Source of the DNA: Limnomonas spitsbergensis
Lineage: Eukaryota; Chlorophyta; Chlorophyceae; Chlamydomonadales
Assembly: GCA_037349105.1 (NCBI GenBank)
Contig: JAYJMM010000123.1
Span: forward strand, 1,984,001 to 2,048,000
Reading direction: 5' to 3'
Length of the DNA stretch: 64,000 nt
The translations under genes were made by a program, and so were the position numbers. Below are positions 26,501-38,900 of this stretch, one piece after another. The notes under the pieces are model-generated. The model saw only the letters and a list, made by a program, of their open reading frames with translations, was not told the origin of the DNA and searched no databases. The number at the start of each line of letters is the position of its first letter. Position 1 is the stretch's first letter.

Positions 26501-29500
26501 CTCACTGTTGCATACCCCGATTACTCACCCACCCATATTGGCCACAAACCACCAGCCAACTCCATCCACGTACCCCCATACAATGATGTGGGCTTGAGGT
26601 AGGACTCCCTAGTGCCTCCAGGACCCTGCTGGTCAGATTTTGACCCTGCTGGTCGGATTTCGACCCTGCTGGTCGGATTTGCCAACGCAAACATGCCGGT
26701 GAGGCGGTGAATGGACATGCAACACATCCGACGCCCCTCCCGCACATCTGAAGTACCTCAAAGGGGTCCCTTAACATATATGTACAATGACATGACTGTC
26801 AGGTCAGCTATCAGAGGGCCCCCATTTCACCCAGCTCCTTTACCTCAAAGGGGTCCCAGCGTTTCTCCCTCTTTGCCTTGAGCACCCTGGGCATGTCCAT
26901 CGCAAACCACTTGCAGGCCATCAGTGCAAACTCAGACAAGCTGTTGCTGTATACGCCCTGGGGGGAAATGGGGCATGTGAAGGAGTGAAGTGGGTAGGAG
27001 AAGTAGATAAGGGGGCAGGTGAAGATGGGAAGGGGGCAGGTGAAGGAGGGAAGGGGCAGGTGAAGGAGGGAAGGAGGCAGGTGAAGAAGGGAATGGGGCA
27101 GGTGAAGGAGGGAAGGGGCAGGTGAAGAAGGGAAGGGGGACAGGTGAGGGAGGGAAGGGGGGCAGGTGAAGGAGGGAAGGGGGACAGGTGAAGGAGGGAA
27201 GGGGGGCAGGAGAAGGAGGGAAGGGGGCAGGTGAAGGAGGGAAGGGGGCAGGTGAAGGAGGGAAGGGGGCAGGTGAAGGAGGAAAGGGGGCAGGTGAAGG
27301 AGGGAAGGGGGCAGGTGAAGGAGGGAAGGGGGCAGGTGAAGGAGGGAAGGGGGCAGGTGAAGGAGGGAAGGAGGCAGGTGAAGGAGGGAAGGGGGCAGGT
27401 GAAGGAGGGAAGGGGGCAGGTGAAGGGGGGAAGGGGGCAGGTGAAGGAGGGAAGGGGGCAGGTGAAGGAGGAAAGGGGCAGGTGAAGGAGGGAAGGAGGA
27501 CAGGTGAGGGAGGAAAGGGGGACAGGTGAGGGAGGGAAGGGGGGCAGGTGAAGGAGGGAAGGGGGGCAGGTGAAGGAGGGAAGGGGGGCAGGTGAGGGAG
27601 GGAAGGGGACAGGTGAAGGAGGGAAGGGGGGCAGGTGAAGGGGGGAAGGGGGCAGGTGAAGGAGGGAAGGGGGGCAGGTGAAGGAGGGAAGGGAGGCAGG
27701 TGAAGGAGGGAAGGGGGGCAGGTGAAGGAGGGAAGGGGGCAGGTGAAGGAGGGAAGGGGGGCAGGTGAAGGAGGGAAGGGGGCAGGTGAAGGAGGGAAGG
27801 GGGCAGGTGAAGGAGGGAAGGGGGGCAGGTGAAGGGGGGAAGGGGACAGGTGAAGGAGGGAAGGGGGGCAGGTGAAGGAGGGAAGGGAGGCAGGTGAAGG
27901 AGGGAAGGGGGGCAGGTGAAGGAGGGAAGGGGGCAGGTGAAGGAGGGAAGGGGGGCAGGTGAAGGAGGGAAGGGGGCAGGTGAAGGAGGGAAGGGGGCGG
28001 GTGAAGGAGGGAAGGGGGCAGGTAAAGGGGGGAAGGGGGCAGGTGAAGGAGGGAAGGGGGGCAGGTGAAGGAGGGAAGGGGGGCAGGTGGGGGAGGGAAG
28101 GGGGGCAGGTGAAGGAGGGAAGGGGGGCAGGTGAAGGAGGGAAGGGGGCAGGTGAAGGAGGGAAGGGGGCAGGTGAAGGAGGGAAGGGGGGCAGGTGAAG
28201 GAGGGAAGGGGGGCAGGTGAAGGAGGGAAGGGGGGCAGGGATAAGGGCTGATGGCTATGGGTTTGAAGGGGAGGTACGCAGGTACAGAAGCCCTTCAGGA
28301 CTTCAGCATGTTGCAGCCTCGACAACAGCAGCAAATGGCTGAAACCTCAAGCTTCATTGCCGGCATGGCATATTGTGCCTCTTGTTGCCACATGCAGTGC
28401 CATAGCCCAAATCTCAGACCGATTGTCCTCCTTGCTATTCCCCTCGAGGGCCGACATCGAATGAAGAGCATGTGGGGGTGAAGGCAGCTTTTTTGTCTAA
28501 CCTTCTTCTGTTCCTGAGAGTCTGAGAATGACAAACAAAATAAACCATTCGATAGCTTTTAGAACCTTGAGGCTAATATAACAATAGAGGGATGACATTT
28601 AAATGCTTGCAAGAACCCCCATCTGTCCTCAACATGCTGGACATACGCAGCTCCTACATTCACATTCATCGGCACCTTGGCTCTTACTTTTGCTCCTAGT
28701 GTCGCATTTAAAAGTATGTAGCTAAAACTCTTCCTCCTACTGTGGAATTTTGGAGCATTGTGCATCTAGCTTAGTACTTGAAGAGCTCCTTGCTCTTGCC
28801 TCTGCTTCTACTGTTGTGCTTGTGAGCATCTTGTTCCTCCTCATCCTCCCACCTTGGCGTTTGAGAGTAGGACCTGGCTGTCCACCAGCTCTTCGAAGAG
28901 CAGGTGCTCCAACCCAGCACTGGCGCTGTGGATCCACTTGAGGTTGGGGAGCTTGCTCCAGATTGCCTGATGAACACAATGATAATTGCCAACCATCATT
29001 TGCATCTCAGAAAATTTCACCATGAAAAAAGGTGAGTACACAAGCACACACACACTCACACAGGCATAATGGACATTGGACAATGGTATAACCTTCTTCG
29101 ATTCAAAGATATAGACAGGATTTTTCTCAGCCTCAAATAATGTGCATCTGTTGCTCATTTCCAGGGAAGAGGTGGAGGCAGTGGTTTTCAACGCTCAAAG
29201 CCTGAACTGGGACATCAGGGGGGAACCTAGTGAAGCTACCCTCATGCTCATGTGGAGCATCAGAGACTTCCTCCCTCCCCTCATCTGCTCACTGGCATAT
29301 ACAGTCATTTATATTTATCTACCACCCTCAGAAATGGGTTATTGCCTCTGAAGCCCCCAGAGAGCCAACCAGGTGAGAGACCATGCTTCCCAACGCAACA
29401 TACATGTACCCAGCGCACACACTGCCAGAATGCCAACCATCGAAAGGAGGCTGAAGATTCATAACGATCCTTGCTGAGGTTAGAATTGCTTTCATGATTC

Positions 29501-29812
29501 ATATGCAGAGCATTTCCCGTGCAGAAGCCCATGTGTGGTGCCCATGAAAGTTACTCATGCAAGTCGCCCATGCAGACTTCCACGGCGCACCTGGATGTCT
29601 TGACGCTTGCCTGCGTTCTCTCCGACGCCGCAGTTCAGCAGCACGGTAATGGAGCTCCACTGCTCGTCACTCAAGTTGTTGAAGTCAGACGCCAGATCCT
29701 TGCCGACGCACACCACCTCGACGTTGTCGGGCAGGTAGGACAGCTGCGCAAGCTCCGGGCTGGACTTGCCGGCAACGACCAGCATGCTGATCTTGGTGGT
29801 AGCAACCGACAT
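23516..29812 (-). CDS. D-isomer-specific 2-hydroxyacid dehydrogenase, copy 1
   Basis: NAD(P)-dependent reduction of a 2-keto acid to a D-2-hydroxy acid; the physiological substrate is unknown. Exons: 29591-29812, 28853-28966, 26844-26957, 26156-26193, 25573-25681, 24885-25074, 24216-24390, 23516-23570; all phases agree, giving 338 residues. Key sites are the nucleotide fold [18 protein letters not shown], catalytic Arg in NVGRGKCID, Glu in DVFEEEPLP and His in TPHCAD. The ending [15 protein letters not shown] is typical of the family and is carried by the small last exon. Reading through the donor at 24216 would give an early stop after N-I-K-R. The frame is also open upstream to ATG at 30007, adding 65 residues rich in Arg, Ser and Gln, a possible organelle-targeting extension. 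The paralogue at 32901-40159 has the same exon lengths except exon 1 (6 nt shorter). Confidence 0.9.
23808..23880. repeat. 18-bp tandem repeat, 4 copies
   Basis: Unit ccttctaaaccaggtact, four near-perfect copies, in the last intron of dehydrogenase copy 1. Confidence 0.9.
25075..25390 (-). repeat. Acceptor-containing tandem repeat before exon 6 (copy 1)
   Basis: About four units of roughly 64-68 bp. In the sense direction each includes GGATC(T/C)GCAG followed by GATC-(A/G)-GAT, a copy of the exon-6 acceptor and its first bases. Between these lie repeats of 'tctcacacgtgagatcca'. The true acceptor is at 25074/25075. Confidence 0.8.
26958..28245 (-). repeat. Purine/pyrimidine minisatellite before exon 3 (copy 1)
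   Basis: About 58 copies of a 21-22-bp unit, plus strand ggcaggtgaaggagggaagg, fill the intron upstream of exon 3. In the sense direction this is nearly 1.3 kb of C/T-rich sequence, in effect a giant polypyrimidine tract. It keeps a 507-codon minus frame open that runs into exon 3. That frame is a repeat artefact and not a gene. Confidence 0.95.
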
Positions 29813-30007
29813 GATATCGTCAGCGTTGTCAGTTGTCGCTGTAAGCTGGGCTTGGCGTCGCGCTGGGGGAAGTACCCGCCTGGAGCAGGAGGTAATGCGC
29901 TGGCGTTGCTGCAGCTGAGACAGCAAGACGCGCTGATGGGTGTCGATCGAGCGTGGTCTCGTTCTTAGCGAGCTGAAATGGCCTGCTGTCGGCACTACGC
30001 AGGACAT

Positions 30008-32900
30008 GGGAGGCTCAATCGGAGGGCCGGTTGCGGTTGAGACTAGCACAAACTGATGTCCATACTTCAACCACAGGAAATCTGATCTGTGATCTTCAGG
30101 CACATGGCTGCTTGCGGATGTCAGATCGTTCGACTCGAGCAATTTCTCAACTATTTACACCTCCAATCTTCAATTCTGACTCGAGCAATTTCTCAACTAT
30201 TTACACCTCCAATCTTCAATTCTGACTTTTCCTCATCCACACAACATGCACAATGAGTACAGTTGCTGCCAAGGACTCTCTCTGCTCTCTACACCTATAC
30301 CCAAGTGACTGAAAGGTACGAAGAGGGAAAGGGTTGGGGTTAGGGGTAGCCACAATTACCCTCGTGAGCAAAACAAACCTGGTGGGCATGAATATGAGGT
30401 CTTTTAGGTTAAGCCTCTGTCACAATGTTGCTGATGCTTGTCGTGCTCATGCTAGGTTACAAGTAGATCGGCCACCCAGTGTCATTTGTGAGCTTCAAGC
30501 AATGCACAGCTGTTCACGAAATCTTGTAACTTTCAGCCCCTCAAGAAGAAAGCTTGGATGGAAGGGAAGGACCTGGCTAGCATATGAGATATCCCCATGA
30601 TGAGATATGTGGATCCATGCCCTGCTCAGAAAGATACAGAACATTCCCTGTCTTGCCCAGCTGGTAGAGACAATGTTGAAGATGCTAAAAAACACGAGGC
30701 CCATTTGTCCACCTCTGACCACCTCTGACAAATGTGGGTTTTGTAAGCTGGAAACAGAGCTTTGAGACCAGACCAGGCTTACATGCAAGGCACATGGACA
30801 GGCAATCACAACACCTGAGCAGGGACACTTTTAATCCAGCCAATGCAGCATGGGGGCCCATCAACCCCAACTGAAATGAACTTGACAACTGACAGCTCAC
30901 CCCTAAGAGACAAAGCCCCCCCCCCCTCAAGTAAGGGGGATTGAAGGGGTCACTTGGCTACCTGCCCCACAGATAGCTGCAGTCAAGGCACAGCCAAAGC
31001 AGAAACAAAGAGGAGCAAAGCAGCATTCTGGACTGTTAGGTTTTTTAAAGTAAGAAAGAAAGAAAACTACGCCCCGCGGGGGCGTGAAGGTTAAGGGAAC
31101 AACGCGGCCTGGGCCTAGGCCGCGTCCGCGCCGTTACCATGTTTTTAAAGTAACTTGAGTACGTTTTTTGTGGCTACCCCTACGTTTTCAGTTGGTTTCA
31201 CTGGGAAACCGGTTCCCAACTGCCAAGGTGTCTGACATTTTGAAAGGATCGTTCTCTGCGCACGCCCCTTTGCCTTTGTTTGGAGTGATCTCTTGTACCG
31301 ATTGTGTATATAGTGCTTCCCTACCTTTTTCTTTTTAAAATAAACTAAATATAAAAATAATGGCGTTGCAATGAAACGGAGGCGTGTGGAGTGGGTGAGA
31401 TGAGCCGCACTTTTATGGGCATGCTTTTTCCAGAGGTTTGAGGTGAAGCACTTGGGGGACCTCTCCGCATCCACCTGGTAATCTCATTCAAGAGGGCCTC
31501 GCATGGCTAAGATGATGAAGTGAGGGGAGGTCATATTGCAACATGCCGTATAGTTTTACACATGTGAAATGCCGATCAACTTTGAAGGGCATCCCCAAAA
31601 CAATTGGGCCATTGTTGGGTTAAAACATCCCAAAGTGGTGGCGAGAGCGCCAGTCACCATATTAAATGTTGCTAGGATTATTGAGGCCGCAGCTGAGGCC
31701 GAGGACTCACACAACATTGAATTATTGATTATTTACAACGCCACTTCAGCCCCTACGCATGCAAAGTGGCACCAAGGCTGACCGCAAATTATCGCATAAT
31801 TGCATAGCCAATACCGAGCCAATTAGTTGGAATGCATGTGAGGATGCACGGCTTTAAGTCCAGGCTGCTGGCATATGATTGAGTGCAAAAGAACTCTCCT
31901 AACATTGGTTATTTCACCTAACTTTGAGCTACTCTAGGTTCGATTGCATAACCCAACATCGTGCGTTGCATGCCACGCTTGGACAAATACGGTTGATTAG
32001 ACGAACCAGGACGCCCGCCTTTCTTCTTGATGTTATCCCTTCCATGCATAATTTACTTTCATGTTGGTCTATTTAAAGGCATCAGTCTTCTGAGATTCAA
32101 TCCCTCCACATCAATTAACCAAACGCCAAACAAGGCACCAACACAAGCCACGGCCAACCACGCAACCATCACCAACCCACAACAAGACAGGCGGGCACAC
32201 AAATTCTTTGGGTGCTGGGTACTTCAATAAGGAGGGCAGGCACACGTCGAACATGGTGAAGGGAGACATAACGATAAGATAACGGACGGGTCTTTGCTCG
32301 CCCACTGCTCCTCACATGCATGGACGTAAAAAATCATGAAAAAATTGCAAGAGTGCTGGTAAAAACACTCCTAGGGAGATCAAGTAGAAAACCAGAAACA
32401 TGACAACGCATAAAGTATGCAAAAGTTGATGAGCAGCAAGCTTGAGCGACCCTGTTGGAAGGCACGAAGAATTGCCAAAGACAGCCGAAACTTCTAGCTG
32501 GGTGTAAAGCAACCCCTAAACCATAACAGAAAACTCCAGGATTGTTGGATGCCAGAATGAAATCAGAAGATCAGGTCAGCCAGGATGTTGCTGGCAGAAA
32601 CGAAGATAGGAATCCGCGCTGACTGGAATGATATACCGTCATGATAATGCTGTAGGTCTGCACTATCGTTGCCAAGCGGAACCTACTGCCACTTGCTAAC
32701 AGATCACATGGTGCTGACATGAATATCATATCATCTTGTCTCTTCCGGCATGGGCAATTCATGGGCCTTGCTTTACAGGATTGGGCAGCGCAGCACCACA
32801 GCAGTGGGCCTCTAAGGCAGCCTCTCAATCACTTCAATGAACTTTCAGTAAAATCTCCCAGCAGCCTCGCAATCACCACTCCGGTCGCCTCTCATTCACT
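30008..32900. other. Intergenic region between the dehydrogenase paralogues
   Basis: Holds the upstream region of copy 1 and the downstream region of copy 2. A 46-bp segment beginning ctcgagcaatttctcaacta is directly duplicated at 30134-30226. A GC-rich palindromic stretch (gcggcct-gggcct-aggccgc) lies near 31110. TGTAA on the minus strand (32773-32777) is a likely poly(A) signal for copy 2. A 70-codon open frame at 31569-31781 has no supporting evidence. Confidence 0.5.
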
Positions 32901-35900
32901 TCAATAACCTCTCTTCTTATCGCACACGTTGAGCAGCTCCTCGCCAGCGAGGAACCTACAAGCAGACATTATGGTTGAAGGTTATAGATGTAATAGTTTA
33001 GGATGCAGGTATTAGGAGCTTGTCGGCACATAACTCATGATTGAGGGCGTTTTCTTGCTCTAATCGTCCGTACATGTTGTTCGCATGCTTTTTGAGGGCA
33101 TGGGGCGCCCCATGCGCCTCTTGGCGCCCCATGGAGTGTTCATCAAATCAAGATCCTCCGTCGAGTTGAAAACATACAGGTCCCTCTGAACCAGGTCATT
33201 TCACACTAGGTGGTACTGAAGCGGATCAGGGGCTCAGAGGGTCAAGAACATCAGTCAGCAGAGAGGTTTGCATGCACGTGTCATCACAGCCATGCATCAG
33301 GACTCGCTTGGGCTCTCAGCTGTGGCTGATTGGCTGCATACTGCTCATTGAGGAACACGATACACCCGCATAAAACGGATGTACCTCACATCAGGCCTGC
33401 TCCCACCTCTTCATGTTGCTGACAAACAAGTCGATTGCCTCAAACTGGAACTCCTTGGTGCGGTCCGCGCAGTGCGGCGTTATGATCACGTTATCCAGCT
33501 CCCACAGCGGGCTTGACGAGGGCAGCGGCTCCTCTTCAAAGACGTCTAGACCAGCGCCTCGGATGCGACCAGCAGAGAGAGCTATGGGCACACGCAGGCA
33601 AAGTTGCAGTCACACACACACACACACAAATTGGGGAAACAAACGGGATGGAGCAACCTACCTCTGCATTTCACTATCAGACCATCAGTATCAGCTCAGT
33701 ACAGGGAAGATAATGACCCTCCCCCCCCTGAAACACCTTATAAAAGTTATGAGCTTTCCGCACTAGACTGAGAAGATGCATCACATCAAAAAGCACCCGG
33801 ATTGAAATTCGGATTTCGAGGCTACACACAAAGCAGATCCCCCTGAGGTCCCTTGAGGTTCACGAAAGGCAGTGGGAGTGAGCTGTGCAACTCTTGCTTC
33901 TGCTCACGTCTGCTTCCTCAGTTCTTTATGTTTGCCCCAATTCTAGCCCATTCGGAAAATACTGGGTGCATTGACGAGCTCATGCTACAACATCGGTAAC
34001 AACGGCTTTGCAGCCACAGGCAACAGCAGTGGCAAACTGGCAGCGCCCCTAGCGTTGCATATTTGCATGACCTAGACCGTCCAGCGTTGCCTACAGCGTT
34101 GCATAAGCTGCAGCACGCATACTGCAGCTCAAACACTGAGCATGTACTTCCCTTCAGCCTCTCACACCCACTTTGTCCCCCCTGTCGCCCACCTGCAATG
34201 AGTGCCTTCTCATCTATGCACTTGCCACGCCCGACGTTGACCAGCACCGCGTTTGGCTTCATTGCGGCGATAGCCACTGCCGACACAATGTGGTGTGTGG
34301 CAGGTGTGTAGGGCGTCGCCACAATTACGTAATCGCACAAGGCCATGAGCTGATCTATCTCCGAAGGGGCGTAGATCCGATCCTGCGGATCCAAGATCCA
34401 AGATTTAACGCATATGTAAACTCCGTCTGAGATAACCTTAAGATACGAACCTGCAGATCCAAAATTCGATGTCTGTCTCACACGTGAGATCCACCCTATA
34501 TGAGCTTCACATCTGATCCTGCGGATCCAACATCCAAGATCCAAGGTCCGCACAAATGGCAATAGCCTGGGTAGAGTGATCTACTGATCTGCATTACCTG
34601 GAAATCCTGCTGCTCCTTTTGCTGCGGTCATATTTCAATATTTACTTCCCCCCCAATAAAGAATGCAGGTGCCCTGAACATAGACAGACCCTTGACTGGG
34701 CTGTGATATCCAGACTCAGTGAATGACCTCACCACAAACCCGGTCTCCTCCTGGCTCCTCTCAGTCTTGCGCCTCAGGCCTAGCAACTTCATCTGATACG
34801 TCTTAGCCAGGCGCCCACATGCCTGCCCAATGTCACCAAGCCTAATCAGCACACAAGGAGGTGGGGTAGCAAGAAGCTTCAGAAGCCGTGGCGGGGTAGC
34901 AAGAAGCTTCAGAGGCCGTGGGCTCTGTCTGGGACAAGAGCGCCGGAGCCGTTTCAAATTTTGGCTTGAACATTTTTAAACCTAAAATCTTCAGCCCTGA
35001 ACAGAGATGAGGCCATTGTGGCCAATCAAAGGAGAGGCCAAGTGTGTATCAGCTGAGGTTCACTGCAAGCTGCTTTTAAGGCAGGGGAAGAAGTGTGCAC
35101 CACCATGCATAGGTCTACAGGTAAGTTGCACTGCTTATGTTAGGGTGCTTCAGCTACAATTCAGGTACCCTACCTGAATAACTGCCAGTCTTGATGTATA
35201 TTTTTCTACATCAAGACTTGCAGCTGTCCAGGTCGGGTGCAGCTCAAGCCACAGGCTGTAGGTGGGTTAAGGTAGGAGGGTTCCCATCAGGCCACTGGTG
35301 GTTGTCCAGCAGCCTACCAAGCATAATCCGGTACTCCGGTGCGCCCTAAATAAACACGGGTAAGCTGCTCACTACGCCAATCAGACAACGGGCAAAGAGA
35401 GCTGCATCTGAGTCATCAAGGCTGCAGAGCACCAGGCAGAAGCCTTTAAACAGGCAGCAGGCACCCTGACTGGTACTGACCTTAAAATGCGAGACCTGTC
35501 TCTGGAATGTTCACAACAACGGGTCCAACCCCAAATACAGGTGCTGGACTGCGTTCTCTTTCATGAACCCAGTCCCCAAAACGTGCCTACCCCACCTCAC
35601 CGCTGCCCCTAGCGAAACCCACCAGACCAGATTCCTAACCATTATTACTGGGATACTGTAGGTGGGTAGGAAGCCCCCCAGCCCCATCCTCTGAGCCCAC
35701 TCTGCTGCCCCAGGCAAGACCCACCCGACCACACCCATCACTTTCCCTCGCAACTCCTCCACCTGCAGGCAGCCGCAGTGGGTGAGCGCATGTCCGTCAA
35801 TGCTGCCAAACAGCTCTCACATCAAATACACCACACACACACACAAACACATTATCCCGTCAAGCGCACACACACACACACGCTGTCACACACAAACTAG

Positions 35901-38900
35901 GCAGCGAGGCACCGGCAACAGCGACCGCGGGGATTACGTGAGAGTCAAGGGTGTGAGCGGAACGTTGCTGCAGATGTAGTCCCGATGCCCAATAGATTGT
36001 CAAATTATTTTGGGAGCAAGATGTTGGCCAGTGCTCACCAGTGTACATGCAGCTGCTCTCTCTTGTGTGCCCACCCAACACACACACAAAGCCCCCCCCC
36101 CCACCCCCCACCCCCCACACACACACACCACATAAATGCCACGCACTCTTGTGCACATGGGGTATGGCCCCGCCTCCAGGGTTCCTTTCAATACGCACAT
36201 ACCGGTACGTGTCAATGGACAGAAATCAAACGCCCCCTTTCACCCGGCTCCTTTACCTCAAATGGGTCCCAGCGTTTCTCCCTCTTTGCCTTGAGCACCC
36301 TGGGCATGTCCATCGCAAACCACTTGCAGGCCATCAGTGCAAACTCAGACAAGCTGTTGCTGTACACGCCCTGGGGGCAAACGGGGGCAGGTGAAGGAGG
36401 AAATGGGGCAGGAGATAGGGGTTGGGTGCGGATGTTGTACATGCCCTGGGGGCAAACGGGGGCAGGGGAAGGAGGAAAGGGGGCAGGAGATAGGGGTTTG
36501 GTGCGGATGCTGTACATGCCCTGGGGGCAAACGGGGCAGGGGAAGGAGGAAAGGGGGCAGGAGATAGGGGTTTGGTGCGGATGCTGTACATGCCCTGGGG
36601 GCAAACGGGGCAGGGGAAGGAGGAAAGGGGGCAGGAGATAGGGGTTTGGTGCGGATGTTGTACATGCCCTGGGGGCAAAGGGGGCAGGAGAAGGAGGAAA
36701 GGGGGCAGGAGATAGGGGTTGGGTGCGGATGTTGTACATGCCCTGGGGGCAAAAACAGTGCAGGGGAAGGGGGAAAGGGGGCAGGAGATAGGGGTTTGGT
36801 GCGGATGCTGTACATGCCCTGGGGGCAAAGGGGGGCAGGGGAAGGAGAAAAGGGGGCAGGAGATAGGGGTTGGGTGCGGATGTTGTACATGCCCTGGGGG
36901 CAAACGGGGCAGGGGAAGGAGGAAAGGGGGCAGGAGATAGGGGTTTGGTGCGGATGTTGTACATGCCCTGGGGGCAAACGGGGCAGGGGAAGGAGGAAAG
37001 GGGGCAGGAGATAGGGGTTTGGTGCGGATGCTGTACATGCCCTGGGGGCAAACGGGGGCAGGGGAAGGAGGAAAGGGGGCAGGAGATAGGGGTTTGGTGC
37101 GGATGCTGTACATGCCCTGGGGGCAAACGGGGCAGGGGAAGGAGGAAAGGGGGCAGGAGATAGGGGTTTGGTGCGGATGCTGTACATGCCCTCGGGGAAA
37201 GGGGGGCAGGGGAAGGAGGAAAGGGGGCAGGAGATAGGGGTTTGGTGCGGATGCTGTACATGCCCTGGGGGCAAAGGGGGCAGGGGAAGGAGGAAAGGGG
37301 GCAGGAGATAGGGGTTTGGTGCGGATGTTGTACATGCCCTGGGGGCAAAGGGGGCAGGGGAAGGAGGAAAGGGGGCAGGAGATAGGGGTTGGGTGCGGAT
37401 GTTGTACATGCCCTGGGGGCAAAAACAGTGCAGGGGAAGGGGGAAAGGGGGCAGGAGATAGGGGTTTGGTGCGGATGCTGTACATGCCCTGGGGGCAAAG
37501 GGGGGCAGGGGAAGGAGAAAAGGGGGCAGGAGATAGGGGTTGGGTGCGGATGTTGTACATGCCCTGGGGGCAAACGGGGCAGGGGAAGGAGGAAAGGGGG
37601 CAGGAGATAGGGGTTTGGTGCGGATGTTGTACATGCCCTGGGGGCAAACGGGGCAGGGGAAGGAGGAAAGGGGGCAGGAGATAGGGGTTTGGTGCGGATG
37701 CTGTACATGCCCTGGGGGCAAACGGGGGCAGGGGAAGGAGGAAAGGGGGCAGGAGATAGGGGTTTGGTGCGGATGCTGTACATGCCCTGGGGGCAAACGG
37801 GGCAGGGGAAGGAGGAAAGGGGGCAGGAGATAGGGGTTTGGTGCGGATGCTGTACATGCCCTCGGGGAAAGGGGGGCAGGGGAAGGAGGAAAGGGGGCAG
37901 GAGATAGGGGTTTGGTGCGGATGCTGTACATGCCCTGGGGGCAAAGGGGGCAGGGGAAGGGGGAAAGGGGGCAGGAGATAGGGGTTTGGTGCGGATGCTG
38001 TACATGCCCTGGGGGCAAAGGGGGCAGGGGAAGGAGGAAAGGGGGCAGGAGATAGGGGTTTGGTGCGGATGCTGTACATGCCCTGGGGGCAAACGGGGGC
38101 AGGGGAAGGAGGAAAGGGGGCAGGAGATAGGGGTTTGGTGCGGATGCTGTACATGCCCTGGGGGCAAACGGGGCAGGGGAAGGAGGAAAGGGGGCAGGAG
38201 ATAGGGGTTTGGTGCGGATGCTGTACATGCCCTGGGGGCAAAGGGGGCAGGGGAAGGAGGAAAGGGGGCAGGAGATAGGGGTTTGGTGCGGATGCTGTAC
38301 ATGCCCTGGGGGCAAACGGGGCAGGGGAAGGAGGAAAGGGGGCAGGAGATAGGGGTTTGGTGCGGATGCTGTTCACGCCCTCGGGGAAAGGGGGGCACTT
38401 AAGGGGGGAGGGGTTTGGCATTGTTTTTATTCAATCCCTGGAGGGGGGGGGGCGGCATCAGAGGCAGGGGTCAGGTTGGAGGCGTCAGGGTTCAGGGTTT
38501 GTTCTGTTGCTGTACAAACCCTAGGGGCAAAGGGGGCAGTTCCATGAGGGGAGGGAGGTTAGGAGAGAGGGGTTTGGTTTCGTTCCTGTTCCCTCCCCGG
38601 AGTGGATGCACCGGGGGCAGGGTGAGGGGGGAGGCGTCAGGGTTCAGGGTTTGGTCTGTTGCAGTGCACACCCTGGGGGCACAGGGTCTTGGTGCAGACG
38701 TGGACAGATAGAGAGCCCCTGCAAAAGTATTCAACATGAAACGCCTGACTACGATATGCTTGATCCTCTCCAGTCCCCACACAACCTTGACAACAGCAGC
38801 AAATGACTCGAAACTTGGGTTCAAGTGCCCATGCAGCATCTCGGGCTTTTGAATAGTTAATAACAGGCTGCAATAAAAATGAAGGGAATGCATTTAGAAG

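Noticed and set aside
26811..28334. 507-codon minus frame rich in Pro/Leu/Ser
   Set aside because: Product of the 21-22-bp C/T array upstream of dehydrogenase exon 3; only the last 38 codons are real exon.
36212..38421. Three overlapping minus-strand open frames of 656-728 codons encoding Pro-rich repeats
   Set aside because: They follow the 74-bp satellite, which has no stop in any minus frame. They overlap a real exon and have no independent start or family.
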